Assembly (NCBI RefSeq): GCF_021018805.1
Contig: NC_086258.1
Location: 16,206,692 to 16,270,691, forward strand
Source: Prinia subflava
Lineage: Eukaryota; Chordata; Aves; Passeriformes; Cisticolidae
Length of the DNA: 64,000 nucleotides
Reading direction: 5' to 3'
Made by a program: the position numbers and the translations under genes. Below the pieces are notes generated by a model. It made no database searches. It saw only the letters and a program-made list of their open reading frames with translations, and had not been told where the DNA came from. Shown in pieces: positions 1 through 12,715 of the stretch (position 1 is the stretch's first letter; each line of letters starts with the position of its first letter).

Positions 1-195
1 CTATTTGTTATCAAGAGAAGTGTCAAATCCAGATGCTAATTCAGGAAGGAAAAATCTTATAGACTGAACCATGAAAATGATAATACACAGAGAAAGAGCA
101 GCAAAACCAAGGAAACTAAGATGATAAATCTGACTTGAGAGTATCTGTAATTAAAATGAGAGTGCACATAATAAGCAGGGTTTTGCAGATCTCAC

Positions 196-286
196 CTGTG
201 GCAGATCCACCTGCCCCATGTTCAGCTGTCACTGCTGCTCCTCTGTGGCCTTGATCCTGCTCATCCCTAGTCCCTATAATTTACTG
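196..286 (-). other. Candidate non-coding or partial exon
   Basis: On the minus strand the segment is preceded by an acceptor-like ACTGTTTTCAG and ends in CACAG followed by GTGAGA, a strong donor match. Read from that acceptor, all three frames contain stops, so a full-length coding exon is excluded. A shorter version starting at the internal GGACTAG acceptor would keep one open frame that is rich in Gly, Ala and His. It could be a lncRNA exon or a chance pair of splice-like words, which are frequent in 64 kb. No protein family was recognised. Confidence 0.15.
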
Positions 287-1351
287 CTGAAAACAGTTTC
301 ATCAAATAACATGATTATATGACTGTTGAAGAAAATGGCAAGATATTTTCAAACATTAACTGAAAAATACATATTCTTAACCTTCATCTTTTGATTTCCC
401 TGCACTCCACTGAGCAGCCACCCTCTTCATTTTAGCTTCCCTTGACTGCAAATATTCCACATTACTTTTAAAGGCCAAGCCAAACACACTTTTGAGCCAA
501 AATCAAGTGGCTGGTCTTGAATTTAAATCCCTGCATGAGTTTTGTTGAGTTTATGGACACACTGGAGTAGCTGTACCTGCATGTCACAACACAACTGGCT
601 TATCCCAAAGGAGGGAAGGTGTCTGCTCCAGATGTAAGACTCATATCCAGCAGCACAGCTTTTTCACCATGAGCAGAGTCAGAGAAAGCAGCACTAGAAC
701 CCACAGACCTCATGGCTTTCAAAATATCACCTCTGAGCTGGTTTTGCTCTAAAACTGAAAAAACCCAACGACTTAGATTCAATAAAAAAGGTGAGAAAAG
801 TGACACTAACCATATATGTTTACACCTAAGATAAATCTCAAAAAGTTGCAATGTTCTCAATTTTACAGTGCTGGAGAAGACAGCATTTTGACAGAGTACT
901 TAGGTATTTAGGGATTTATAACCCTGCTCCAAAGAAGAATTTTTTTTTTTTTAAATCACCTTTCTGGACTTACAGAGGAAAGACAAGTATTTCTAAGGAG
1001 GAATTATCTTATTTTAAATTCAATGTGCTAAATAATTTAGCGCAGTGTGCTGCTTAGCAGAACTTTCTGTTCCCAAAGAAAAAGACCAATGTCTAATCAA
1101 AGTTGTCCACCTGGAAAATTGTGGTGCTTGTTCAATGTTATCAGAACAGGTTCATTTACTATATTGTACAAAAAAAGTCTTGTGTATAAAACATTATCCT
1201 GATATGGGATTACTCTTGTAAGCAGCCATTCATTTGAGAGCATCCTACCCTTCTTAAAGCACTGAGTTCTTTGACAGGAATGGCAGTGAGCACTGCACCC
1301 TAACCACAGACAGGGATAATCACAGCTCAAATCCCAGCAGAGCTGACCAAG

Positions 1352-1412
1352 CTTCACCTCTTAATATTCACCTTAAGCTCTTCACCTCTTATTCACCTTA
1401 AGCTTCACCTCT
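1352..1412 (+). repeat. Short tandem repeat, 25-26 bp unit
   Basis: Two near-identical units (1352-1377 and 1378-1402) plus a third partial unit (1403-1412) share the pattern CTTCACCTCTTA...ATTCACCTTAAG. The second unit lacks one internal AT and carries a CT insertion at its start. This looks like a local replication-slippage minisatellite seed. It has no coding potential. Confidence 0.85.
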
Positions 1413-4400
1413 CAATACCTGGAGTTCAAATGTGTGATGTATGAGGGGAGCTCAAGGAGATTTTGAACTCCCAGCTGTTCACTGGGGTCCAGTTCACTGT
1501 CTCTGCAGTGCTCATTTTATCTGTCCAGGACTCCTTCCCTGGGGTTCCCCTGTCTTTGTCCTGAGGGCAGGGCTGGCTGCAGTTCAGGACCTGCCTACTC
1601 ACTCAGCTCCTTGCAAATCCCAGCAAAACCTAAAGGAGCAAACTCCTGCAGCATCTGGGGAGGAGGGGATGGAGGCAGTGATTAAGGGAAACAGAAGGGT
1701 TTAATAACTGTGGGATTCCTGCAGAGTCACCAGGCAGCAGAAACCACCAAACAAGGCACTGTCCTTTGCCTGCTCAGCCTGCCTGAGCACACAAGGCAGC
1801 AATCACCCACAGTGGGGCACTAGAAAAACTGAAAAGTTGTGCCTGCAGAGGAATGAAAACCCACTCCTCCTCCCACCAACATCCAATCACTCTGTGACTT
1901 ATGCTCCTTCCCCAAGAGACAGGAATCCTTAGGGCACCACGGCAGTCTTTATTCACAGATGGCCCTCTCTGTTTAATGAGTATGAAATGACTGAAGGAAC
2001 AAGGAATTAATTGGGGGAGTGATCACTGTTAGGCAATCAGACAAGGCTCTTGAAACCTGACATCCTGCATCCTTAGCCAAACATGGTAAAGAGAGTGTTC
2101 ATGTCATCTGCTGAGCAGAAATGGTGATACAGGACAGATGAAATACAGTTTCATATTGTAAGGGACTTACTTTAGCAATAGCATGAAAAGCAAATGGAAA
2201 ATGAAAATTAATGATAGCACAGTTTGCTCTCCCATATGCTTTTCCATCTCACTATTTCACATGGCACCATAAATGGTGTCAGACTGGCTTTCCTACAAGC
2301 AATGAGCCATTGAGTAGATTCTTAGCAGATACCTAACAAGATGCACTTCTCTAATTGACTTCATTGTTGGAGTGATTAATGAGATCCAACTTCCCTTCTT
2401 GATATGAAATGTGCCCAAGTTGTTCCAAGCATTGTATGAACATTTTCCCCCTGAACGCTTGTATGCAGTGAGAGGAGATTTGGAAGATGAAATTCATAGT
2501 CTGTTTTGGAAGAGGGAACATGTGCATAAATGTCCTGATGAATCTCAAGGTGAAGTGAGTTTTCAGCTTTTTTTATGACACATTTTTGTCATTGTTATCT
2601 TCAGTGATGGCTGGAGCTGACATTCTTATTAATAACTTTTCAAAATAATTCTCCAGAAACCTGGTGAGGAGAGAGTAAGTCAAACAGGCTGGTACTCAAA
2701 CAGTCTCACTGGACAAATCTCTTGTAATTGCAAAATTCTGATGATACAATAAATGTCTGCCCACATTTTCCAGATTTTTACTCTAACACAGGCTGATTCT
2801 GACGATGATCCCTCAAGAAGGAAAATCAAAAGAAACAGCTCAAGTGTGCAGGATGCAAAAAAGGAAAGACCAGAACAAACCAGAATCTGAAGGGCAACAT
2901 AAATACATAAAAAAGCTGAAGGAATTGGCATAATAAATGGAGCACAACCCGAATTTTAGCATGAACTACTAAACACAGCTTTCCAAAAGCATTTTTATCT
3001 GCTCCCAAAGGCAGGGAATTCTAAAACTGGGACTCTGGCTGTGGTGAAAGAAGCACAGGAGCAATTCCTGACTATCTGTCTCTGTACTTGGGAGTGATGC
3101 TGCCATTTTGTAAGGATTGCAAGACTCAAATATAGACTCTGTTTCAGGGAATTCATAATTTATGACAAGATGCAGTACCTTGATACCAAAAAAACAGGTC
3201 AGGGGGTGTACAAATACGGATTCAGGGGTTGATAATTAGTGCAGTTTCAATTGCATACCAGAATGGTGGGGGTGCACAGATAGTGAAATTTTTCTCCAGC
3301 CTTTCCATTCTGGAGTTTAACAAGGAATGCTGCTCTTCCAGATTAGAATTTTAAACTGAATTTCTCTTTCCCATTCAATTTGAAACATAGTTTTTCATTG
3401 TCATCCTGAGATGTGACAGCAATCAAGTGGAAATAGTGACCAGTAGCCCCAGTAAGTCATGACTGGGGAATAGTTAACTTGTCTGTAATTAAACATGGTA
3501 TCTGGCAAAAAAGTGACATAACTAAAGAGTGGAAAAATTCACATTTAGCATAATTATTGATGATCACTTCAAGTGGAATTTTTTATTAAAGGCATATACA
3601 GCAAGGATGTGGATCATCCCACGTTCTGAAATTCCTCACCCTAAATAAATGATTTCTTCAGACCACTCAGACCACTGCTCTACAGAACATCCTCCAAATT
3701 CCCCAACCACTCCATGATTGCTTTACCAAATATCCATCCCACCCATGCCTGCAGATTTCTTAAAGTGATCACTAAAATTGGTATTTCTTGTAATCTCTAA
3801 TGGAACTTCTAAATCACTTAGGAACACACTACAGTTTGCAAGAAACAGAACCAACACTGTATTTTAGAGATATAAGGGTCAGAAGGTAGCATCAAGCCTT
3901 ACCCAGCCTAGTTCCTACAGTGGATGCTTTCAGAGATGAAGAATACAGAGGTAACATATATTATTGTGTCAGAATTTTAAAATCAGAGTGTCATTCATAG
4001 CCCACCTTTGGTTGGTTTTATTCCCACATTAACACCAACCAATCCAATATCAAATACTGTCTGCACTTTGCAAAATTGAGCTTCCTTTAGAGCAGCAGAG
4101 TCTTCCCTCAAGTGTTCCTGGACTTGTGCTTTGAATTGTGTTTCTGCTGAGGCAAAATAAGAACACATTACCTGATTTAAATGAATCCTACTCTTATTTG
4201 GTACTAATACAAGTACCTGTGCTTTTAGTTACACAGGTCCCCAGGAATGCCAATGAGGCACAGGCAAAATCAGGACAAAGGTGGTTTAATATCTGTGGGT
4301 GCTGACAGGACCTGTCAGCATAAACACCATGCACAACCACTGTCAAAATGCAAATAGTGAAAAAAGTCCTTAAGAACAGCTTATTACCATTGCTGACCTC

Positions 4401-5293
4401 GCTGGGAACACTGCTGTGCCAAGAGCTTCCAACAGACTGAAATGCAGAGATATAATTGGCTCTACAAAAGCTAAGCTTAGGGCTGCAACAAGAAAAAAAA
4501 AATGCTGTTTAGATGCTAATTGATCCTATAAAAGTACATGGAGGAGTGAATTGTGTCATTAAATTGCTGCACAGTTGGGTTTTTTGAGCTCCATGCTCAA
4601 TTTAAAAAATAAAAATAAATGGATTTGAGCATACAGTGGATTATTAGAAACAATTTCTCCTATATATAATGAAAAAATAAATATCTTGCTGCCCTGCTGC
4701 TCCAGGTCGATGGGGCTTTGTGATGACTCCTCTTGGGCTCACACTGCAAACACCCAATAAAGCTGCTAAGCCATAACATGAGCCTTCAGCAACCTCACAG
4801 GAAAACCAAATAGGGTCAATTGTTGGGTCTAATTCCAGATTTGAATAGAGATGCATTCAGCTTTCTCCATTTGGGCACATTGCAAATACAGGCAATACCA
4901 ATACCTGGAAAATGCATTCCTCTGTGCTGCTTTGGGAATATTTTGACTTTTGCTCCTTGGGCACAGACATGGTGTTGCTCTCCCTGCTCACAGGGAAGTT
5001 AATAATGTATTGAATGACAGATACAAGAAATGATACGTTGTGCATTTCTGTGCTCTCAGATCTGTTTGTTCTGCAAAGCCTTTTGTTCTAATATTTATAA
5101 GGTTCCACAGTAAAATATGTTTTACAGGGAAGCATTTAGAAGATATCAGACTTGTGAGTAAATTTCAGAATTTACTTACTGCATAATTTCAGAAATGACT
5201 TAAAAATATAACAAGCTGTTCATTTTAGGCTCACAGGAATATCTTGGGCTAATTACTCATAATTTTAAAAGAGATAAAACCAAAAGTCCTTTT

Positions 5294-5418
5294 CAAGGTT
5301 GGATGGGTCACTGGTCTACTGAGCAGCCTGGTCTAGTAGAAGTTGTCCCAGCCCATGGCAGGGGTTGGAACAAGAAGGTCTTAAAGATCCCCTCTAACCC
5401 AAATCATTACATGATTCT
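5294..5418 (+). mobile_element. CR1 LINE fragment, 3' end, plus strand
   Basis: About 125 bp matching the extreme 3' end of avian CR1: AAGGTTGGATGGG, then GAGCAGCCTGGTCTAGT, CCCATGGCAGGGGTTGGAAC, GGTCTTAAAGATCCC, ending in ATGATTCT, a variant of the 8 bp CR1 terminal repeat. CR1 copies lack poly(A) and are usually 5' truncated, as here. No ORF2 sequence remains, so the copy is non-autonomous and dead. Divergence from the remembered consensus suggests a fairly old copy. Confidence 0.88.
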
Positions 5419-5990
5419 TCAGTAAAGGCCTTCTATTTCTCTTCCCCTTCTTTTCTAGTTCTTTACCCATGAAACTTGGTAAAATAAATCAAGAAACACT
5501 ATTTAATGTGCTTGCTTTTATTTAGATTGCAGCTGTGGCAAGGCACTAATGTCAACCCTCTTTTGCATTAGACTCGAACAGGCAAAATTCCTGATCCCAT
5601 CAGCTGAACCAGTAAATCTTCCCCAGACAGACAGTGCACAGTTCCAAGGGTAAAGGGGCAAGGACCTGATTCATGCCTGGTGCAGAATGTCTGAAGTGGT
5701 CCCAGCATGATCTGTGACGTGGGTAACTCACCAGGGACCTGGGAAGAATTGCCACCTGTAATTGAAGAGGTTGTTGAATCCAGCAGCTCCCAGTTCCCAC
5801 AAATCCAGTTTTCAGATCCAAACCACCCTCCAGCTGGCCCCAGGCTGCCCTATGGCTCCGAGCACATCTGCTGTGACCCATCCTTTAGATTCCAGCAGCA
5901 GACAGGCCATGGTGGGGGTTCCATGCTGTAAAACCAAGCACAGCTTGGGGACAGCAAGGTCAGGCCCCACGTTCTTCCCTTGCCACTACA
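5419..5990. other. Spacer between two CR1 fragments
   Basis: About 570 bp of sequence without a recognised repeat. It separates a plus-strand from a minus-strand CR1 fragment whose 3' ends face each other. A minus-strand donor-like CCCTG followed by GTGAGT occurs at about 5722-5732, but no matching exon could be supported. Confidence 0.5.
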
Positions 5991-6431
5991 GATATCACAG
6001 AGTGACACGGTTTGGGTTGGAAGGGACCTCAAAGTGCAGCTCATTCCACCCCATCCCATGGGCAGGGACACTTCCACTGTCCCAGGTGCTCCAAGCCCTG
6101 TCCAGCCTGGCCCTGGACACTTCCAGGGATCCAGGAGCAGACAAAGCTGCTCTAAGAACCTGTGCCAGGGTCTCACCTCCCTCCCAGGGAACAATTCTTC
6201 CCCAATATCCCATCCATCCCTGCCCTCTGCCAGTGGGAACCCATTCCCCTTCATCCTGACACTCCAACCCCTTGTAAAGAGTCTTTCCCCATCTCGTTGC
6301 TCCTTCAGGTACTGGAAGGCCAAAATTAGGTCACCCCAAAGCCATCTCATTTCCAGGCTGAACAATCCCAATTCTTTCAGCCTTTCCTTACAGGAGAGGT
6401 GCTCCATGCCTCCAATCAATTCCAAATTGAT
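5991..6431 (-). mobile_element. CR1 LINE fragment, 3' end, minus strand
   Basis: About 440 bp of CR1 in reverse orientation. The plus strand begins CACAGAGTGACACGGTTTGG, then GGTTGGAAGGGACCTCAAAG and CCCATGGGCAGGGACACTTCC. It runs through the ORF2 C-terminal region (GGTACTGGAAGGCC, CCAGGCTGAACAATCCCAA, AGGAGAGGTGCTCCA) before 5' truncation near 6431. It belongs to the CR1 lineage with the 'CCATGGGCAGGGACAC' tail, unlike the copies at 16101 and 57219. The element is inactive because it is 5' truncated and frameshifted. Confidence 0.95.
6088..6431 (-). pseudogene. CR1 ORF2 C-terminal remnant, frameshifted
   Basis: CR1 ORF2 encodes an endonuclease/reverse transcriptase used for target-primed retrotransposition. 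Only its C-terminal tail survives here. One minus-strand frame shows the family motif EHLSCKERLKELGLFSLE, then a GDLILAFQYLK segment and RMKGNG. The expected last segment (APGSLEVSRARLDRAWS) lies in a different frame at 6088-6138. At least one frameshift therefore separates the two parts. The endonuclease and RT catalytic domains are absent because of 5' truncation, so no function is expected. Confidence 0.9.
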
Positions 6432-9400
6432 GCTTTCTGTGAAGAAAAGATACCTTCCCATCTGCACTGCAGATCCTTCAATAATAAATATTCATATATA
6501 GTGGTGCATTTTAGCAGGGAAGCATACTGGCACTGTGATTAAAAAAAATGGAATTTTCTGCATGTTGAGCAAAGAGCTTAATGCCTTGATTTAGAAATAT
6601 GCATCTAGTTAAATCCAGGCTTACAGGTCTTCCTTGTACTGATGGATTTAAGTATGTGCTTAAGTGCTTTTCTGAAGCAGAGTTTAATAGATGGAAAACC
6701 TTTTGAAACAAGAAGACTGAAAATCAAAAAGCCCAGAAAGAGGGCTATTTAAATCTTCATGTAATCCTATTTGCTCAAATATTTACAAGATTCCTTTTCT
6801 GTCAACAGATAAAAATATCATTATTTTAATAACTGTAGAGAACAGGTTAAACAGATAAAGGAGCGGACCAGGGAAAATTAATTTTGTAAATTCCATGTGC
6901 TTGTAAATCCTATTTGCCCCTCACTACTTGACCCTAGAAGCCACGACTAGGTAGTCTCAGACTGGGGCCTGCTCTACACCACATCTCAGCAGGAATTAAT
7001 ACTATTCACTTCATGACAACTCATTCAAGCTGATCTATCAGAAGAGGAGACAGAGAATAGAGGAGAAAAAGAAGCTGTTATTTAAAAATCAAAACTGTGC
7101 TGCCAAAGGGTAAGAAAAGACCAAACACTTCACAGAGCTTCTGTGACAACTAAACTTATCTGAGTAAATGATACAGCAATTTAAAATAAAGCTGGAAAGA
7201 ATGTGATGTGTGGAATTAATGAAGTGTATGACAGGGAATCTGAGGTAAAAACCTCAATTGCTAATGCATTTACCAAGTCAGAAATACACAAAAGTATTTC
7301 ATCAATCCAGGTATCATTAAGAGTGGAAAAAAAAAAGAAAAAAAGGTATTTGGACAGATTTAGTTACTACCTGTCATTTCAGAAATAGATAAAGCTCCTT
7401 CATTTGATTAAGCAAAACCAACATGCAGAAAGGGAGCATCACCTGAGAGTGACCTACGAGGCTGAGGACAAAGGTGCCTCAGATGTGTTATCAGTGACAT
7501 AACTGATCCCTCTGCTCAAAAAATGCACAGGAACGGGAGGAGAACACTGAGGAGGAGGAGGAGAACAAAGGGGTTTGGCAGAGCTCAAGTGCAGACGTTG
7601 CCACAAGTAAATGCTCATGGCAGACAAAGAGCATTTCAGCAGGAATAAAGCTGGAGATATATTTAATGATAATATCCCGGTTCTCCATTCCCTCTGACTC
7701 CCAGATATCTGCTGATATCTATTATGGTATTTGCATTTATCAGAGGCTTGGCCTTGTTATGGGTCTTACCAGAATGTAACACTGGAAATGAATCTATTGC
7801 AACAAAAAATCTGCTCTTGCCCTGAGGGCTGGTGTGTACACACTGGTATCTCACCAAATTCCACTCATACACTCACAGCCCAGCATATGCTAGACTCTAT
7901 TGCTGGACCAATGTCAGAAATCCATGACTTCAGGATAAATAAAAATAAATAAATAAGGACAAAACCAGCTAAAGGTGAAATGATAAAAAAGAATTCCTTA
8001 CAAAGGCAGTTGCAGCTGCGTTACTGAAGTCCAGGGCTGGGTGATTATGACTCCTATCAACAGATTAAATGACTGAGTTTTAATCAACTCCAAGGGCGTG
8101 GCAGCCCTGTGTCCATAACCAGACAAATTCTGACACCAACAGCATTCCCAGAAAACAAATGCTGGGTTTCCCTAATTTAAAAAGTTGTCTCATTTCTTTG
8201 TTAGGAGAAGGTAACACTGTTAATTGTAGAAATACCAATTGTGCTCACGGTATCCACAGCCTGCACCCATTCACTTTAAAATAAATTCTGGCACTTACAT
8301 TTATTTTCATAGGAGTCATTCCTGACCCAGGGAAAATAAATGCCAAGAAGGATGCAAGTTTTAATCTGTATATTTCATTTGGTATTTTCAAGTTTTAGAG
8401 ACTTGTACAATGATCAATATATTTATCCAGCAAAGTCCTGCATTCCTTATGAATTTATTGTCCCCTAGAAAGACAGAAAATAAGAGCAAATTTGCACAAG
8501 TGAACACCTATATTCCAGTGTGAACTGCTGGAGACCAGAAGCACTCTCAGCATTTACAAAATGAAGCCCTTGATGTTTAAACACTGCCATCCTATTTGTG
8601 ATGTCAAATGGGTGTCTTTGCCTTTTATGAAGGGCAGGATCCACAAACAGAATGCAGAAATGATATTTATCACAAGGAGTGGGAGATGAGAAAAAGCAGG
8701 AGACAGCAAGAAAAAATGCAACCCAAGGGAAGGAATGAAAGAATGTGCTGCATTAACAAAAGGCTTCAGAAAAAAAAAAAGAAATACTAGAAAAGAGTAG
8801 GCAATGGGTACAGTAAAGCCACTGAATAGGATTAGATAAAAATCTTAAAAAGATAATAGAATAGTTTATTCAAGAAATAAAAAAGAATGAGAAGGGAGAT
8901 AAAGGGAAAAAGAATTCACATTTTTAGCACAATGGACAGAGGGAAAACTATTCTGAGCTCAGCTATACATGATTACATCTTGTTACCTCATGCAGTAGAA
9001 AAATGTTTCAGGTCATTGTATATGAATTTATAGAAAAATGCATGTTTCATAAGTTTGAAGATTTAAATATTTGAAAATATTACTGTATGTAAACCACACC
9101 AACTTTACATGGCCATGAGTATTCAATATACAAGAACAGAAAAAAATCCTCTTCAACTCCAGCTGAAACCAAAGTGTGCAGCTCTGCCTCACACGAAGAG
9201 CCCACAAGCTCATTGATTGTAAACCTCTTGCAGAGAAGGGTTTCAGAAATGAATTATGCATCCTGACTGAAAGAAAAACACTGCATGGAGAATCAATCTT
9301 CATACAGCAACTGAAGACTTCACACTTATTCCAAAATATCAACCTAAGAACAATATCCAGGGTTGTCAAGCCTTTAGAGTCATGTTTGAGTAGAAGAAAC

Positions 9401-12400
9401 AATTGGTGTGTGACATCTGGTGTAACTTCACGCTCTAGATGGAACAGTCAGTCCTTCATGCTAATATTTTAAGGTAATCACCACAGAAACCAGAGAATCC
9501 AATGCTTCCTTTCAACTCTAGGGAATTATTTTGGATCTAGCACCAAGACTTCAATTTAGACAAAATCAGAAATGCTTAAAGAGACACTAAATACAATGCA
9601 GATGCTATTTCAAATGTGATATACCCTCCAGATATTTTAAAGTAATGCAATCTTCTGCAGTAATCTGCAAGCTTCCCTTCGTTAGAATGGGAAGGTATCA
9701 TAGAAAAAAAAATATCCTGCACTAATGTCACTTTTGGAGCCAGTTTTTGGGGAAGAAGCATGATGCAGTGATTTCAGCCTGCATCTAGAAAACCTGCTTT
9801 CAGTGAAATGCTGCCACAAATATCTGTAACAGGTTGGCAAAGAAATCATCATCCTGTACCTTTGTTATGCCTAAGAAAGTAAAGAAAGAAAGGGGGGTTT
9901 AAACAGAAGCCTGTTGAGAAATATTAGTGATTGCAAGGTGCTCTGAGATGGTACAGAAATGTCATGTAAAGAACCTGTCTCAGGCAAGGAAAATGAAATA
10001 CCAGACTGTCTGGGAGGAGACAGAGAAATATTCCCAAATGCTGAGCCTCAGCTGCCATGCTCCCTCCAAAATCAATAGTGATGTTTCCATTTAGACTCAA
10101 GAAAATATTCACCACTTTCAGAAATGGAACCACAAACTTCAGCAGACCAAATTCTCTTCACCAGCCCACACAAAATTACTCCACTCCAGTAACTAGGGTA
10201 ACTTCTTCAGACAAGCAGGGCTCAGACTGAGAAACTGAGCCCCTGGGGAGTACTTGTACACATCATGAATTCAGAGTATTATTAAAGATAGTTATTCATA
10301 AACAGTGAAAGAGAATAGCAAAAGAGAAAAGTGTGTGAGAGATTCCAGAGTTCTTTGTGAGCCTAGACCTGTTGAGCTTTGCTAACTCAAGAACTCAGAA
10401 AAGTCCACACGAATTTTGTTCCCAAGAAGCAGAGAGCAACTTCTTTCATGGAAAATCTGGGGATGGCTGCTGCCAGCACATTTTCATTAAGGTGGCCACA
10501 AGGCTTTAGGAGCCAGAAATTTGGGCTTGCTCAGTCTTTAGGCAGCAATTCCATTAGTAATGTAAAATTTTTATCGCTGAAAATATGACCAAAGGTATCT
10601 TTAAATTGGCAGGAGAGGAATCCACATAGGTAACTACACTGGAAAATTATTTTGCCCTACATTATCTTTCTTCAGCCCAGCATATCATAGAAGCTATTTG
10701 TAGTGGGGTTCCTATTCCTCAAATATTTAATTCAGAGAAATTTTTGTAGATCTTTGTTGGTTTTCTAATAAAGCCAATATTTGAATAATGCACTATTATC
10801 CTTAGAAGTAGCAATTGCAAAGTTTCTCACTACTTGGTCAAATAAGGAAAAAATCATGGCATTTAGAGAATGCTGCATAAAAATAAAGTATTTTGCAGAA
10901 AGTCTTTGACTTCCACATATCACTAAAAAAAAACCTCTTCCTAAATTCTTTTCTGGATGAAATGAGGGCACTTCATGTTCTGACTAAAGACTTCCTGAAA
11001 TAACTCCTCAGTGAGATGAATATCTGAAAGAGACTGAGAGAAGGTTGACCAAGCATTGCTCAATTCTGAGTTCTGAGGGGCTCCTCTAAAATAGACAGCT
11101 TTGTACAAGATCCTTCCTGTAGAAATTTTAAAGCTCACCATCCATGACCATAGACAACTCTTTCCAAAAGCCCAAGGATGACAAAATTTTATGCCTTGAG
11201 CCTCCATTACAGAGAGCAGTGAACAGACTTTTCCCACAACTCTGGTACTGATCTGACACGTGGCTTTGATGAAACAATTCTTCATGTCTCTGCTTACAAT
11301 TCTTTTTATATTCAACTAAAGTTCTTTGTAATTTGGGCTGCTCCCTGTGAAGTATGCACACAGTGGGGTCCTGATACTAATTAACAAATTGTGGTGCTGG
11401 AAAATAGACAATTCAGGTTTATATTACAGCACTATATGAATATATATGGCAGAGTAAATTATTGAACAGTGGAAAACCAGCTCCAGTGCAAAAATGAGCA
11501 GTTTTCAGCTATCTTCCACCTTTGTGTTAATTTATAAGGCACATAACAGTAATTTGGGGTTTGCTGCTATTAATCCCTCTTATTATCCAGGGGATTTAAG
11601 TAGTGTTTATTCAGAATTTATGACCAAAATTTGTAGGAGAGCTGTGTCAGGGGAAACAGAAATTTTAGGACTAATTGTTGTCAATTGGAAATTTGCATCC
11701 TCAGCAACAAAAGTTGATGGATAATTGACTCCCAATACATATGTATCAGCATTTTTTCCTTTAAAGGTAAAAGAGAAGAAACACTGCACTCAATGTCCTT
11801 CCTAAACTGAGGGGCCAGGCAGGTTTGTTTTCACTATAAAAACTTGCAGCAAATGCAGGAGATGGGTGAGATTAGAAGCAAAAATGTTACACTTTTTATT
11901 CACCAAGCTGGTATTGAAGGCAGTGGGAAAATTTGCATAGAGCTGGTATCCTGATGCCATTAGCCTGACATGAATATACACTCAACTAAAGAATTATAAC
12001 CCAAGAGTCTTGAAAAATTGTCAAAGCATTTTTTGCTTTGATGTCAGCACACTCAAAGCTGTTCTGCAGTCCCCTCTTGCTCCATCCTGGCACACAGCAA
12101 GGGGCTGACTCTACAAACCCAGCTGGCTTCACTGAGGGGAGGTGAAGGAGGAAGACCCGTAGCATCTCAGACATTTTTTTTGTCAACTTCCCAACTCTTT
12201 TATCTAATACTTCAGAGAATTTTAAGATTTGTCTCATTCACTGATGGTTTTCCGTCCTCAGTTTAGGGAAGGTGGTTTTCAACTAGAGCACACTTCAATA
12301 TCTTGTGTTTTGGCTCGAGAACACACAAATCAGTCTTTAAAACATCAAAAAAGATCCAACCAAGGTCAGCAGGAAAGAGAAGGACTCAGAGATTTTACAG

Positions 12401-12659
12401 TAACATCTCAGCTGAAATTATTACCATAATGGAATCAGTAAGAGTTTGGTCATTGACTGCCACCAGGTCAATGTGTCTTGTTTACCATATGTAACCCTAC
12501 AGCCAGGACTGCAACTAAATAATTAAAAAAAAAGAAAGAAGAGGGGTGGAGAGATCTGCACACCCATATTTTCCCAAATTGTCATTACACATAAAAAACC
12601 CTCTTGTGACAGCTTTGTTCACAGTATGTTCCTTACATCTAGAATTTTTTTTTCCCCAG
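6432..12659. other. Unique AT-rich non-coding stretch
   Basis: About 6.2 kb without a recognised gene or transposon. Simple sequence includes a (GAG)5 run at 7549-7563, an A-rich tract near 7326-7345 and an A run near 8769-8780. Reading frames are short and unrelated to known families by inspection. A minus-strand donor-like word (CATTCTG followed by GTAAGA) occurs near 7770, with an open 51 nt segment behind it, too weak to call. Confidence 0.55.
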
Positions 12660-12715
12660 ACATAACATCAGTGATCAGAATTGCTTACAAAGCAAATACA
12701 CTGTTTCAGAAAGAG
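12660..12715 (+). other. Candidate 56 bp exon with strong splice sites
   Basis: The acceptor is a long pyrimidine tract ending TTTTTTTTTCCCCAG just before 12660, and the donor is AAAGAG followed by GTAAGAA at 12716. Both match vertebrate consensus closely, and 56 bp is within the usual internal exon range. Two of the three frames are open: one reads TSVIRIAYKANTLFQKE and the other HNISDQNCLQSKYTVSER. No protein family was recognised. It may be an exon of an unknown or non-coding transcript, a cryptic exon, or chance. No partner exon could be linked to it. Confidence 0.3.

Larger units (their letters stand above)
1..5293. other. Unique non-coding stretch
   Basis: No recognisable gene or transposon was found across these 5.3 kb. 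The DNA is AT-rich and frames open for more than 60 codons are scattered on both strands without any family resemblance. Items worth separate entries are a splice-flanked segment near position 196-286 and a small tandem repeat at 1352-1412. Homopolymer runs occur (for example a T run near 940-950) but carry no transposon signature. Confidence 0.6.

Noticed and set aside
5708..5732. Minus-strand 24 bp microexon with a GTGAGT donor
   Set aside because: It is too short to support, and splice-like words of this quality are common by chance.
7771..7825. Minus-strand 51 bp segment with acceptor CCCTCAG and donor GTAAGA
   Set aside because: The acceptor tract is weak and no other exon links to it.
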